From: Bin87 sp965243255
Lineage (GTDB): Bacteria > Chloroflexota > Dehalococcoidia > Lucifugimonadales > UBA3495
Reading direction: 5' to 3'
Length of the DNA: 64,000 nucleotides
NCBI GenBank assembly: GCA_965243255.1
Contig: CBDEUH010000004.1
Location: 124,001 to 188,000, forward strand
The notes under the pieces were generated by a model. The model had not been told where the DNA came from. It worked only from the letters and a program-made list of their open reading frames with translations, and did no database searches. Positions 50,421 through 59,510 of the stretch are shown here, in pieces; the first letter of the stretch is position 1, and every line of letters starts with the position of its first letter. The translations under genes were made by a program, and so were the position numbers.

Positions 50421-51965
50421 CTAGCGGCCGCTCCTAATATAGTCGGCGATTTTCTCCCCAATCATGATGGTGGTGGCGTTGGTGTTGGCGCGGATGCAAT
50501 CTGGCATGATGGAAGCGTCCGCCACTCGGATGTTTTCCAGCCCGTGAATCCGGCCCTGCTGGTCCACCACGGCCATGCCGTCGCTGGCCGGCCCCATCTT
50601 GCAGGTGCCCGATACGTGGTGCGACGTGCCGGAGTTCCGCATCAGCCAATTGTCCAGCGCTGCGTCGGAGCCCAGGTCGGCGTCGTCCGGCGTTACCCGC
50701 CCCAGCAGAATCTCCCGGTATGACGGGTGTTCGCCGATTTCCACGCAGGTACGGATGGCCTTGCGCATCCGCTCCAGGTCAAAGGGTTCCTGATAATAGT
50801 TGTAGTCCAGGTAGGGGTACTCCAGCGGATCGCCGGATTTGAGGCGCAATTCACCCTTGCCCAGGGCCAATTGCAGGCTGGCGCTGATGCCGATGTAGTT
50901 CTCGTCGTCGTTAATCTCCACCTGTGCCGGGCGGTGCTCCGACGTCATCAGCAGGGGCGTGATCTGCATGTCGTTGCGCAGGTAAGAGTCCTCCACCGTG
51001 TAGCGCAGGCCCACCTGTATCGCGGCGGCCTGCACGTCGGGCCGGTCGCCGGCAGCCCGGAACAGCACGCAAGCCGAGGGATGGTCCCGCAGATTCTGAC
51101 CGACGCCGGGCAGCTCATGCGCTACCGGGATACCCACCTCCCGCAGGTGGTCCGCCGGCCCGACGCCCGAGAGCAGCAGCAGCTGAGGCGATGCGATGGC
51201 GCCGCTGCTGACGATTATCTCGTTGCCCTCGGCCACGAATCGCTCGCCGCCGCTCTCCACCTCTACGCCCACGGCCCGCTTGCCGTCAAAGACCACCCGG
51301 CAGGCTTGCACGTTGGCCCGCAGGGTGAAGTTGAGCCGGTGACGGGCCAGGTTCAGGTACGCCAGCGCCGTGCTGATGCGCACCCCGTCCAGTGTGTTGC
51401 GCGCCCGCGGCGACACGCCCGTGGACTCAGGGTGATTCTGGTCAGGATCGTCCTTGAATCCCAGTGAGACCGCCGCATCCTTGAAGGCAGTGGAATGCGG
51501 TAGCCACTCGTCGGGACGGTAACGGCGCACCGGAATCGGTCCATCGGTGCCGTGCCAGTCGTCCTGAAAGTCGTGGTCGTTCTCCATTCGGCGGAAGAAG
51601 GGCAAACAACCCGTGTACCCCCACTCTTCGTTCCCCCACTCGGCCCATCGGTCATAGTCCTCCGGAATGCCGCGATACAACACCTGGCCGTTGATGGCAG
51701 AGGAGCCGCCTGTGGCCTTGCCCCGCGGTATCACCAGTTCGGTCTGCTGGGCCGTAACCCGCGCGCTGTAGGCCCAGCTGTGGGGGCCGTAAGCCGAAAA
51801 GAAGACGTTGTTGCCCAGTTTCAGGTCGTCGGGCAGGTGGCTGAAGTCGGGATAATCGGGTCCGGCTTCCAGGAGCAGCACGTTTTTGTCCGGGTCTTCG
51901 GACAGCCGCGTCGCGATGGTGGAACCGGCCGATCCGGCGCCGACCACGATATAGTCGTATCGCAT
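50421..51965 (-). CDS. GMC-family FAD oxidoreductase (choline/alcohol dehydrogenase-like)
   Basis: A 514-residue FAD enzyme with the dinucleotide motif YIVVGAGSAGSTIATRLSED at the start, the GMC signature GKATGGSSAINGQVLYRG, and GAIASPQLLLLSGVGP. The C-terminal part has GTSHHVSGTCKMG with the catalytic His region and RVADASIMPDCIRANTNATT. Members oxidise alcohols such as choline or alkanols. The ATG at 51965 is chosen because GGAGG lies six bases upstream; an upstream extension of the frame has no similarity. It is convergent with the GH15 gene and divergent from dprA. Confidence 0.93.
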   Translation of the reverse strand: MRYDYIVVGAGSAGSTIATRLSEDPDKNVLLLEAGPDYPDFSHLPDDLKLGNNVFFSAYGPHSWAYSARVTAQQTELVIPRGKATGGSSAINGQVLYRGIPEDYDRWAEWGNEEWGYTGCLPFFRRMENDHDFQDDWHGTDGPIPVRRYRPDEWLPHSTAFKDAAVSLGFKDDPDQNHPESTGVSPRARNTLDGVRISTALAYLNLARHRLNFTLRANVQACRVVFDGKRAVGVEVESGGERFVAEGNEIIVSSGAIASPQLLLLSGVGPADHLREVGIPVAHELPGVGQNLRDHPSACVLFRAAGDRPDVQAAAIQVGLRYTVEDSYLRNDMQITPLLMTSEHRPAQVEINDDENYIGISASLQLALGKGELRLKSGDPLEYPYLDYNYYQEPFDLERMRKAIRTCVEIGEHPSYREILLGRVTPDDADLGSDAALDNWLMRNSGTSHHVSGTCKMGPASDGMAVVDQQGRIHGLENIRVADASIMPDCIRANTNATTIMIGEKIADYIRSGR

Positions 51966-52081
51966 GGAAACCTCCGGAGGTTGTAGTGGCGTAAGCAGTA
52001 GCGTAAATCTTCGTAATACTAGCCCAGCCCTCGTTGCAGGGCAAGGCGATGAGACGCACGTCATTTGATGACACTTGGTCG

Positions 52082-52111
52082 TTGTTTGAAAAAATCCCGC
52101 TGTGATAGAAT
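52082..52111 (+). promoter_or_regulatory. Promoter of dprA, possibly leaderless
   Basis: TTGTTT (52082-52087), an 18-base spacer and TAGAAT (52106-52111) form a good promoter. Transcription would start at about 52118-52119, at the GTG proposed as the dprA start. The first genes of this operon may therefore be made from a leaderless message. Confidence 0.55.
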
Positions 52112-52118
52112 CCCCGCC

Positions 52119-53240
52119 GTGATAGCGTCAGCCACTGATAACTTGGGTTACTGGATTGCCTTGAGCCAGGCTCCGGGTCTCGGAGCGGCTCGGTTCCGCC
52201 TGTTGGAATCCCATTTCGACGGCGACATGGAACTGGCTTGGAACGCCCCCCAACGGGAGTTGCGCGCCGCCGGCCTGGGTGGCAAAGTCGCCAACGCCCT
52301 GGTAGAGGTTCGCGAGCGAGTAAGCCCGGAGAATGAACTTGAACGGTTAGCGAAATCGGGCGTTCAAGCGCTGACCTGGCATGACGATAGGTACCCCGGT
52401 CGGCTCAAGGAAACTGTTGACGCTCCCCCGGTACTGTACTGGCGGGGCGATTTGAGCGCTGACGAAGAGGCGTCCATCGCGGTGGTGGGCACCAGGAGAC
52501 CTACCGATTACGGATGCCGCATTACGGCAGACCTGTGCGCCGCCCTGGCCGCCAGTGGCGTAGTCGTGGTCAGCGGGCTGGCGTTGGGCATCGATACCAG
52601 GGCGCACCGAGCCACGCTGGACGCCGGGGGTAGGACGATTGCCGTGCTCGGCAACGGCCTGGATTCGGTCTATCCCTCCGAAAACCGCCGCCTGGCGGAA
52701 CGCATTGTTGCCGACGGCGGCGCGCTGGTCAGCGAGTTTGCCCTGGGCGCCCGGCCGGAGGCATCCAACTTCCCCCGCCGCAATCGCATCATCAGCGGAA
52801 TGGCTTTGGGCACCCTGATAACTGAAGCCGGCGAGACCAGCGGCACCCGATGGACGGTGTACCATGCCCTGGAACAGAATCGGGAGATCTTCTGTGTGCC
52901 GGGCAGCGTCTATTCGGAAAGCAGCCGACTCACCAATCGCCTCATCAAGGAAGGGGCCAAGTTGGTCTGCGACGTTCGTGATATATTGGAGGAGATCGGG
53001 CTGGACGGAGAGCCGAAGCAAATGCCCCTCGGTTTGACCCAGCCGCAAGAGCGTGAACCGCAGCCGGTTGACCCTGAAGAAGCCGACCTGCTGCGCCACC
53101 TGACGACGGAACCCACTCACATCGACGAGCTGGCTCAGATGAACGGACGGCCGATTGCCGAGGTGAGCAGCCTGCTGACCATGCTGGAACTGAAAGGGCT
53201 GGTGCAGCAGGTGGGCACGATGCACTACCAACTGGCTTAG
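52119..53240 (+). CDS. dprA: DNA-processing protein DprA
   Basis: DprA protects incoming single-stranded DNA and loads RecA during natural transformation. The 373-residue protein has an N-terminal SAM-like part, the Rossmann core with SIAVVGTRRPTDYG, VVSGLALGIDTRAHRATLDA, VLGNGLDSVYPSENRRL, EFALGARPEASNFPRRNRII (parts) and ETSGTRWTVYHAL, and a C-terminal winged-helix domain (from about 315: EEADLLRHLTTEPTHIDELA). I choose GTG 52119 since homology begins just after it and the promoter ends there; an ATG at 52065 is possible. topA follows after 41 bases, an association seen in many bacteria. Confidence 0.94.
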   Translation: MIASATDNLGYWIALSQAPGLGAARFRLLESHFDGDMELAWNAPQRELRAAGLGGKVANALVEVRERVSPENELERLAKSGVQALTWHDDRYPGRLKETVDAPPVLYWRGDLSADEEASIAVVGTRRPTDYGCRITADLCAALAASGVVVVSGLALGIDTRAHRATLDAGGRTIAVLGNGLDSVYPSENRRLAERIVADGGALVSEFALGARPEASNFPRRNRIISGMALGTLITEAGETSGTRWTVYHALEQNREIFCVPGSVYSESSRLTNRLIKEGAKLVCDVRDILEEIGLDGEPKQMPLGLTQPQEREPQPVDPEEADLLRHLTTEPTHIDELAQMNGRPIAEVSSLLTMLELKGLVQQVGTMHYQLA

Positions 53241-53281
53241 CGCCAGCTACACTACCGACCAACCGTAGAGAGACCTCTCAG

Positions 53282-55720
53282 ATGCCGCCGAAGACCAGCG
53301 CCACCAGAAAGAAGACCGGGAAGACTGCCGCCAGGTCTGGAAGAAGCAGAAGCACAGCCCGGTCGGCCAGCAGAGGCAAGGCCGGCACCCCGCGAACCCG
53401 CAGCGCCGTGCCGTCAGCGGCCGGTAAACGTCTGGTAATCGTGGAGTCTCCGGCAAAGGCCCGCACTGTGGGCCAGATTCTGGGCAATAAATACGTGGTC
53501 GCCGCCTCCATGGGCCACGTGCGCGACCTTCCCAAGTCAACCCTTGGCGTGAACACCGAGCAGGAATTCGCGCCCAAATACCTGACGATGAAAGACAAGA
53601 AGGAACTGGTCGATGGCCTGAAAGCGGCCGGCGCCAAGGCCTCCGAGATATTCCTGGCCACCGACCCGGATCGGGAAGGCGAAGCCATTTCCTGGCACCT
53701 GCAGGCCGCGGCCGGCTGGGACAAGAACCCGAAGCCGCCCAAGCGTGTCGTCTTTCACGAAATCACCAGGCAGGCGGTGGAGGAGGCCTTCGAGCATCCT
53801 CGCGAAATCGATATGGAGCTGGTGAACGCCCAGCAGGCCCGGCGTATTCTCGACCGCCTGGTCGGCTATGAAATCAGCCCTTTGCTGTGGCTCCGGGTTC
53901 AGTTGGGCCTGTCGGCGGGCCGGGTGCAGTCCGTCGCCTTGCGGATGATAGTGGAGCGCGAGCGGGAGATTACGGCTTTTGTGCCCCAAGAGTGGTGGTC
54001 CCTGGAAGCCGAACTGCACAAGGACACGGATCCACCTAATAGTCGCAGCCTCTTTGCCGCTACGCTGCACTCGCGCAAGGGCAGCCGCAAGCTCAACATT
54101 CCAGATGAGAATTCAGCTCGGAGTCTGGAATCGGAGTTGAAGGGAGCGGCCTATGCCGTTGACAAGGTGGAAAAGAAGCCGCGCCGCCAACGCCCGGCTC
54201 CTCCTTTCATCACCAGCACCCTCCAGCAGGACGCCGGCCGCAAGCTGCGGTTCACTGCCCAACGCACCATGGCGCTGGCGCAGCAGCTCTACGAGGGGTT
54301 GAACCTTGGCAACGAAGGCTCCGTCGGCCTGATTACCTATATGCGTACCGACAGCGTTAACGTCGCCGAGTCCGCGGTGCGAGAGGCCAGGGACTACATC
54401 CGCGGACGGTACGGCAAGGAGTACACGCCGGACAAGCCCAGGTCTTATCGCACCCGCAGCAAGAACGCTCAGGAAGCCCACGAAGCCATCCGTCCCACCT
54501 CCATCGGCCGCACGCCCCAGGCGATGGCAGCCTACCTGGACCGGGACCAACTGCGCCTGTACACGCTGATCTGGGAGCGGATGGTGGCCAGCCAGATGGC
54601 CGACGCGCTGCTGGAAGCGACGACGGTAGAAATCGACGCGCAATGTGTGGCGCCGTCAGACAGCGTGTATCGGTTCCGGGCTACCGGGTCGGTGCTGAAG
54701 TTCCCGGGGTTCCGGGCGGTCTATCTGGAAGGACGGGATGACGCCGGCGACGGCGACGAAAATGCCCTGCCCGAGCTGGCGGCGGGCAACGGACTGGTCA
54801 ACCGCAGCCTGGAGGCAAAGCAGCACTTCACCCAGCCGCCGCCCCGATTCACCGAGGCGACGCTGATCCGGGAGATGGAGGCCCAGGGCATTGGCCGCCC
54901 CAGTACCTACGCGCCCACCATTGCCACGTTGGTGGAGCGGGAATACGTGGAGCGGGAACAGCGCCGTTTGCTGCCCACCGAACTGGGCTGCACGGTCACC
55001 GACCTTCTCACCGAGCACTTCTCCGACGTTATGGACCTGAACTTCACCGCGCGCATGGAGGAAGACCTGGATAACGTGGCGCAAGGCAAGCAGGATTGGG
55101 TGCCGATGCTCCAGGAGTTCTACGGCCCCTTCCACCACGCGGTCAGCGAGGCGGAAAAGGTCTTTTCGCCGGAGTGCGACAAGTGCGGCCGACCCATGAC
55201 GATGAAGATGGGACGCTTTGGCCGTTTTCTGGCGTGCACCGGGTATCCCGAATGCCAGAACATCAGGAATATGCGGAACAACAGCGAGCGGCCGGCCGAT
55301 GAGGATACCGACGAAATATGCGAGAAGTGCGAACGCCCTATGGTAATCAAGACGGGCCGCTACGGTCGTTTCCTGGCTTGCACCGGTTACAACGCCAAGG
55401 ATAACCCCTGCGACAACCGACGCAACATCATCAAGAGCAGCGGCGTTCCTTGCCCCAAGTGCGGCGGCGACCTGGTGGAACGGCGCTCCCGCAAATCCGG
55501 CCGGCCCTTCTGGGGCTGCGCCAACTACCCCAAGTGCGATTTTCTCGTTAACACGCAACCCTTGCCGACGCCATGCCCCCAGTGCGATGGTATGCTGGTT
55601 ACTGCGGCGCGTGGTCGGGTCTCGTGTACCGTCTGCAAGTGGAAGGGCGACCCTCCGGCGCCGGACAATCCTACGGCGCAGCCCGCGCCGGAGCGAGAGC
55701 TGGCAACCGTTGGCGACTGA
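53282..55720 (+). CDS. topA: DNA topoisomerase I (type IA)
   Basis: TopA relaxes negative supercoils by a single-strand passage mechanism. The 812-residue protein starts with a 48-residue basic tail rich in Arg, Ser and Ala, then the TOPRIM domain (LVIVESPAKARTVGQILG; LATDPDREGEAISWHL) and the active-site tyrosine in GLITYMRTDS. The C-terminus has four zinc-ribbon modules (CDKCGRPMTMK, CEKCERPMVIK, CPKCGGDLVER, CPQCDGMLV), more than the three of E. coli TopA. The basic N-terminal tail resembles those in mycobacterial-type or plastid proteins and may aid DNA binding. It is followed by a tyrosine recombinase overlapping its stop. Confidence 0.96.
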   Translation: MPPKTSATRKKTGKTAARSGRSRSTARSASRGKAGTPRTRSAVPSAAGKRLVIVESPAKARTVGQILGNKYVVAASMGHVRDLPKSTLGVNTEQEFAPKYLTMKDKKELVDGLKAAGAKASEIFLATDPDREGEAISWHLQAAAGWDKNPKPPKRVVFHEITRQAVEEAFEHPREIDMELVNAQQARRILDRLVGYEISPLLWLRVQLGLSAGRVQSVALRMIVEREREITAFVPQEWWSLEAELHKDTDPPNSRSLFAATLHSRKGSRKLNIPDENSARSLESELKGAAYAVDKVEKKPRRQRPAPPFITSTLQQDAGRKLRFTAQRTMALAQQLYEGLNLGNEGSVGLITYMRTDSVNVAESAVREARDYIRGRYGKEYTPDKPRSYRTRSKNAQEAHEAIRPTSIGRTPQAMAAYLDRDQLRLYTLIWERMVASQMADALLEATTVEIDAQCVAPSDSVYRFRATGSVLKFPGFRAVYLEGRDDAGDGDENALPELAAGNGLVNRSLEAKQHFTQPPPRFTEATLIREMEAQGIGRPSTYAPTIATLVEREYVEREQRRLLPTELGCTVTDLLTEHFSDVMDLNFTARMEEDLDNVAQGKQDWVPMLQEFYGPFHHAVSEAEKVFSPECDKCGRPMTMKMGRFGRFLACTGYPECQNIRNMRNNSERPADEDTDEICEKCERPMVIKTGRYGRFLACTGYNAKDNPCDNRRNIIKSSGVPCPKCGGDLVERRSRKSGRPFWGCANYPKCDFLVNTQPLPTPCPQCDGMLVTAARGRVSCTVCKWKGDPPAPDNPTAQPAPERELATVGD

Positions 55721-56765
55721 CACTTTTTCTCAACCCGAAACATTCATCCAGGAACGGGATTGCGCGCCGGCCACGCCGGACCTCATTGAACGCTACGGCC
55801 GATATTTGACCGGGCAGAAGTCATTGTCGGCTAATACCCGGCGAATATACCTGGACGACCTGCGCACCTTCCTGGCTTATTGCCGCCAGGTGGACGCCAA
55901 CCTTCGGGACATGAACCGCCAGTTCCTGCGCCGGTACGTGGCCCATCTGGCCACCGCCGGACGCACCGACCGGGGTAAGCGCGAAGGCTACGCCCGCGTC
56001 AGCATTGTCCGCAAGCTGACCGCGCTGCGGACCTTCTATCGCTTTCTGGTGCAGGAAGGGTGGTTCAAAGTAACCCCTGTGCCTTCGGCCAGATCCTTCC
56101 CCGTGAAAGTGGAGAAGAAGCTGCCGAGTTTTCTGGGCAAAAAGGAAGCGGCCCGCCTCATGGCAGCTCCAGAAGATGATACTCCCGCCGGCCTGCGCGA
56201 CCGGGCGATTCTGGAAATCCTGTACGCCAGTGGCGCTCGCCTGGCGGAAATTCAGGACATGAACCTGGGCGACGTTTATCGGGAACGACGGGAGATTCTG
56301 GTGCGGGGCAAGGGTAACAAGGAACGATGGACCCTTTACGGCGAACCAGCGTCCCACGCCCTGGATAATTATCTCAGCCACGGCCGGCCCCATCTTGCGG
56401 ACAGCGCCTCCAGCGATGAGGCGCTTTTCGTCAATCGGTACGGCGCCCGCCTCTCCCGCCGCAGCATCGAGAAAATCGTCAGCGGCCACGCGGCCCGGGC
56501 TGGCCTCAAAGAGGGCATCCATACCCATACCTTGCGCCACACTTTCGCCAGCCATATGCTGGAGGGCGACGCCGACCTGCGGGTGATTCAGGACTTGCTC
56601 GGCCACAGCAGCGTCTCCACCACGCAAATCTACACGCACATCACCAAGCAGGAGGCCCGGCGAGCCTACCTCGACTTTCATCCCATGGCGACGGGAAAAG
56701 CCGAGCCAGCCACCGAAATGGGAGACACGGCAAATGACCAAGATTCTGGTTCTGCACGGGCCTAA
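55710..56765 (+). CDS. XerC/XerD-type tyrosine recombinase
   Basis: The 351-residue protein has the N-terminal core-binding domain (about 15-140; LTGQKSLSANTRRIYLDDLR) and the catalytic domain with the full set of residues: Arg177 in ASGARLAEIQ, the lysine in GKGNKER, HTLRHTF (His273, Arg276), His299 in LLGHSSVSTTQIYTH and the nucleophile Tyr308. Xer proteins resolve chromosome dimers at dif. I place the start at a TTG at 55710 that overlaps the topA stop; a longer frame inside topA is less likely. The topA-xer order and lack of mobile elements nearby suggest the housekeeping resolvase. Confidence 0.88.
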   Translation: MATDTFSQPETFIQERDCAPATPDLIERYGRYLTGQKSLSANTRRIYLDDLRTFLAYCRQVDANLRDMNRQFLRRYVAHLATAGRTDRGKREGYARVSIVRKLTALRTFYRFLVQEGWFKVTPVPSARSFPVKVEKKLPSFLGKKEAARLMAAPEDDTPAGLRDRAILEILYASGARLAEIQDMNLGDVYRERREILVRGKGNKERWTLYGEPASHALDNYLSHGRPHLADSASSDEALFVNRYGARLSRRSIEKIVSGHAARAGLKEGIHTHTLRHTFASHMLEGDADLRVIQDLLGHSSVSTTQIYTHITKQEARRAYLDFHPMATGKAEPATEMGDTANDQDSGSARA

Positions 56766-57180
56766 CCTGAACGCCCTGGGCCGCCGCGACCCACATCACT
56801 ATGGCGCTTTGACGCTGGATGAAATCAACCGTCGCATCGCGAACCGGGCGGCTGCGCTGCAAGTGGAAGCAGAGTGCTTTCAGTCCAACCACGAAGGCGC
56901 GCTGATTGACCGCTTGCAGGAGCGCGCCGGAGATATCGACGGCATAGTGGTTAACGCCGGCGCCTTAACTCACTATGGGTTGTCCCTGAAAGACGCCCTT
57001 ACCGACGCCGGCGTCCCGGTGGTGGAAGTTCATTTGAGCAACATCCACGCCAGGGAGGCCTGGCGGCGCCACTCGGTGCTCGCCGACACCGTCCAGGGTC
57101 AAATTGCCGGGTTGGGGTGGAGAGGCTATACTGCTGCCCTGGAAGCATTGGCCGGCATCATCGCCGATGCCGCCGCGTGA
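56734..57180 (+). CDS. aroQ: 3-Dehydroquinate dehydratase, type II
   Basis: AroQ removes water from 3-dehydroquinate in the shikimate pathway. The 148-residue protein has LHGPNLNALGRRDPHHYG with the catalytic Tyr, ECFQSNHEGALIDRLQ, VVNAGALTHYGLSLKDAL and EVHLSNIHAREAWRRHS, the type II signatures with the catalytic His. Length is normal. Its start lies 32 bases inside the xer gene, so it is translated from the same mRNA. No other shikimate genes are in the window. Confidence 0.95.
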   Translation: MTKILVLHGPNLNALGRRDPHHYGALTLDEINRRIANRAAALQVEAECFQSNHEGALIDRLQERAGDIDGIVVNAGALTHYGLSLKDALTDAGVPVVEVHLSNIHAREAWRRHSVLADTVQGQIAGLGWRGYTAALEALAGIIADAAA

Positions 57181-57203
57181 GCGACACAGAAGGGGTACGT
57201 AGC

Positions 57204-57770
57204 ATGAGCATCAACTTTGGCGACCTGAGCAAAGGCATGGTCATTGACCTGGAAAACCAACCCTGGCAGGTCATGGACTACGAGCGGCACAAGATGCAGC
57301 AGCGCGCGCCGGTGACGCGTATCAAGATGCGCAACCTCATTAACGGCACGGTGATCGAACGAACCTTCCAGCGTTACGACACCGCTTTCAGCATCGCCGA
57401 GGTGGACAACCGGGAAACCCAATACCTGTACACCGACGGGTCCCGCTACTATTTTATGGACCAGGAAACCTTCGACCAGCATGAGCTGACCAGTGACCAG
57501 TTGGGCGACACCTTGGGCTATCTCAAAGAGAGCATGATGGTCGAGGTGGTCTTCTACAAGGGTTCCCCCATCAACGTGAACCTGCCCATCCACGTCGAGC
57601 TGGCAGTGGTGGACACCCCGCCGGCCTTCAAGGGCAATACCGCCCAGGGTGGCAACAAGCCGGCCACTCTGGAAACCGGTCTCCAGATTACCGTGCCCAT
57701 GTTCATCACCCCGGGTACTGTGGTCAAAGTGGACACGCGCAACGGGACTTACTCCGAACGTGTTTCCTGA
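57204..57770 (+). CDS. efp: Elongation factor P
   Basis: EF-P relieves ribosome stalling at proline runs. The 188-residue protein has the three beta-barrel domains (KGMVIDLENQPWQVMDYERH; TLGYLKESMMVEVVFYKG; GLQITVPMFITPGTVVKVDTRNG, in parts). The tip loop that carries the modified residue reads HKMQQRAPVTRIK: the position matching E. coli Lys34 is Gln33, and the position matching the rhamnosylated Arg32 is Met31. Neither of the best-known modifications can occur there. The ATG at 57204 fits the family start. It is in the topA-aroQ-efp-xseA run. Confidence 0.95.
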   Translation: MSINFGDLSKGMVIDLENQPWQVMDYERHKMQQRAPVTRIKMRNLINGTVIERTFQRYDTAFSIAEVDNRETQYLYTDGSRYYFMDQETFDQHELTSDQLGDTLGYLKESMMVEVVFYKGSPINVNLPIHVELAVVDTPPAFKGNTAQGGNKPATLETGLQITVPMFITPGTVVKVDTRNGTYSERVS

Positions 57771-57794
57771 CGCCGTGATTTCGGTGAGGCCCCC

Positions 57795-59129
57795 ATGCTG
57801 TCGCCGGTAGTGTATTCGGTTGGCCAGGTAGCCACCTACCTCAAAGACAAGCTTGAGTCCGACGGCCTGCTGTCCCGGCTGACGGTGCAGGGCGAGGTCG
57901 CCAACCTGCGCACCGTAGCCTCCGGACATTCCTATTTCAGCCTGCGCGAGGACGGCAGCACCATTCGCTGTGTCATGTTCCGCGGCCGCTCCGGCCAGGA
58001 GTACCTCCAAGAAGGACATGAGATCCTGGCCGGCGGCAACTTCACCTTCTACCCGCCCTACGGCGAGGCCAATATGCAGGTGGCCGCCGTGCTGCCCGTA
58101 GGCGCGGGAGCCTTGGCCCTGGAACTGGCCCGCCTCCGGCAGCAACTGGAGATTGAAGGGCTGTTTGACCCTTCGCGCAAACGTCCGCTGCCGTCATTCC
58201 CCCGGACAATCGGCGTAGTTACCTCGCCCAGCGGAGCGGTTTGGCAGGATATCCAAAACGTAGTGCGACGACGCTACCCTCTCGCCGAACTCCGCCTCTC
58301 GCCCACGGCCGTGCAGGGTGATGGAGCCGCCAACCGGATAGCTAACGCTATCCGATTACTGAATGAAGAAGGGCTGGCCGACGTCATTATCGTAGCCCGG
58401 GGCGGCGGCTCCCTGGAAGACCTGTGGTGCTTCAACGCCGAAGAAGTTGCCCGAGCCATCTTCGCCAGCGGCATCCCCGTAATCTCGGGCGTGGGCCACG
58501 AGACGGACTCTACCATCGCCGACGACGTGGCTGACCACCGTGCGCCCACGCCATCCGCCGCAGCTGAACTGGCCACTCCCGACCGCAGCCAGCTGATGGC
58601 CAATCTCTTCGCGGCGGGCCAACAACTGACGGCGGTGATGCTCGGCAGTGTTGACCGGCAGCGCAGTAGCTTGGAAATGCAGCGTCAGCGATTGCAGCGC
58701 CGTGCGCCGGATGTCGCCCTCCTGCGCCGCAAAGTCGATGAGTTGACCGATCGCGCCGCTACTCTGGCAGTGCGCGGCAACGACCGACGCCAGCGCGACG
58801 TGGCAACCCTGGCGGCGAAGCTGACCGCGCTTAATCCCAAGGCCACCTTGCAGCGAGGCTACGCCGTGGTGCGCCTTGCCGACGACGGCCGGGTGCTCAC
58901 CGCGCCAGACCAGGCCACCGATGGCAAATTGCTGGACATAACTCTGGCCGGCGGTGCGATGTCGGCCGTCGCTGGCAGTCATTCTCCGGGCACTGGTCCG
59001 GCCCAGCCAGACCCCGCTGCGCTTCCTAGCGCCGACACCCAGCGCGACGATGCCAAAACCCCATCTCGGTCCACCCGCCGGCGTCGCGGCCCAAACAACG
59101 CACCCACGGCGATGCGTCCCTTGCTGTGA
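57795..59129 (+). CDS. xseA: Exodeoxyribonuclease VII large subunit
   Basis: XseA is the catalytic subunit of a single-strand-specific DNA exonuclease. The 444-residue protein starts MLSPVVYSVGQVATYLKDKL, with the N-terminal OB fold (LTVQGEVANLRTVASGHSYF, LREDGSTIRCVMFRG) and the catalytic domain (RTIGVVTSPSGAVWQDIQNV, RGGGSLEDLWCFNAEEVARA, VISGVGHETDSTIADDVADH). A coiled-coil stretch follows (about 270-340). The C-terminal 60 residues are a Pro/Arg/Asp-rich tail. It lies 24 bases after efp and 25 before xseB. Confidence 0.95.
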   Translation: MLSPVVYSVGQVATYLKDKLESDGLLSRLTVQGEVANLRTVASGHSYFSLREDGSTIRCVMFRGRSGQEYLQEGHEILAGGNFTFYPPYGEANMQVAAVLPVGAGALALELARLRQQLEIEGLFDPSRKRPLPSFPRTIGVVTSPSGAVWQDIQNVVRRRYPLAELRLSPTAVQGDGAANRIANAIRLLNEEGLADVIIVARGGGSLEDLWCFNAEEVARAIFASGIPVISGVGHETDSTIADDVADHRAPTPSAAAELATPDRSQLMANLFAAGQQLTAVMLGSVDRQRSSLEMQRQRLQRRAPDVALLRRKVDELTDRAATLAVRGNDRRQRDVATLAAKLTALNPKATLQRGYAVVRLADDGRVLTAPDQATDGKLLDITLAGGAMSAVAGSHSPGTGPAQPDPAALPSADTQRDDAKTPSRSTRRRRGPNNAPTAMRPLL

Positions 59130-59154
59130 CTGACGCAGCGATAGCCTTGTCACC

Positions 59155-59484
59155 ATGACCCAACCGGACGAAAGCTGGCGTGAAGAATTGGCCGGGCTGC
59201 CTTTTGAGGAAGCCTACCGTCGTCTTGAAGAAACGGTTGACCGGCTGGAGCGGGGCGAATTGTCCTTATCCGACTCTGAGCTGTTGTACTGGCAGGGCAT
59301 GGACTTGGCCCAGCGCTGTCAGCAGCTGCTCACCGAAGCCGAGTTGCGAATCACTCAGGCCGGGGATAGCCGGGGGCCGGCGCCACCCGCCGAGACGCCC
59401 TCGGGCGATGACGACGATTGGGAGGTGCCGCCGCCACCGGAGCCCGATGACCCGTCTCTGTTCGACGAAGACGAGCCGTTCTGA
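59155..59484 (+). CDS. xseB: Exodeoxyribonuclease VII small subunit
   Basis: XseB binds the helical domain of XseA. The 109-residue protein has the family core LPFEEAYRRLEETVDRLERG, ELSLSDSELLYWQGMDLAQR and LLTEAELRITQ within the first 65 residues. The remainder is an acidic Pro-rich tail (DDDDWEVPPPPEPDDPS) not typical of the family. It directly follows xseA. Confidence is high from motif and position. Confidence 0.93.
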   Translation: MTQPDESWREELAGLPFEEAYRRLEETVDRLERGELSLSDSELLYWQGMDLAQRCQQLLTEAELRITQAGDSRGPAPPAETPSGDDDDWEVPPPPEPDDPSLFDEDEPF

Positions 59485-59510
59485 ACGGGTCTCGCCAGCG
59501 GAGGAACGAC

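Noticed and set aside
52065..52118. ATG start for dprA at 52065
   Set aside because: The promoter -35 and -10 boxes lie within this stretch, and the added residues have no counterpart in DprA; it is kept only as an alternative.
55587..55709. Extended N-terminus for the tyrosine recombinase from ATG 55587
   Set aside because: It lies inside topA in another frame, is Arg-rich without recombinase similarity, and would overlap topA by 134 bases.
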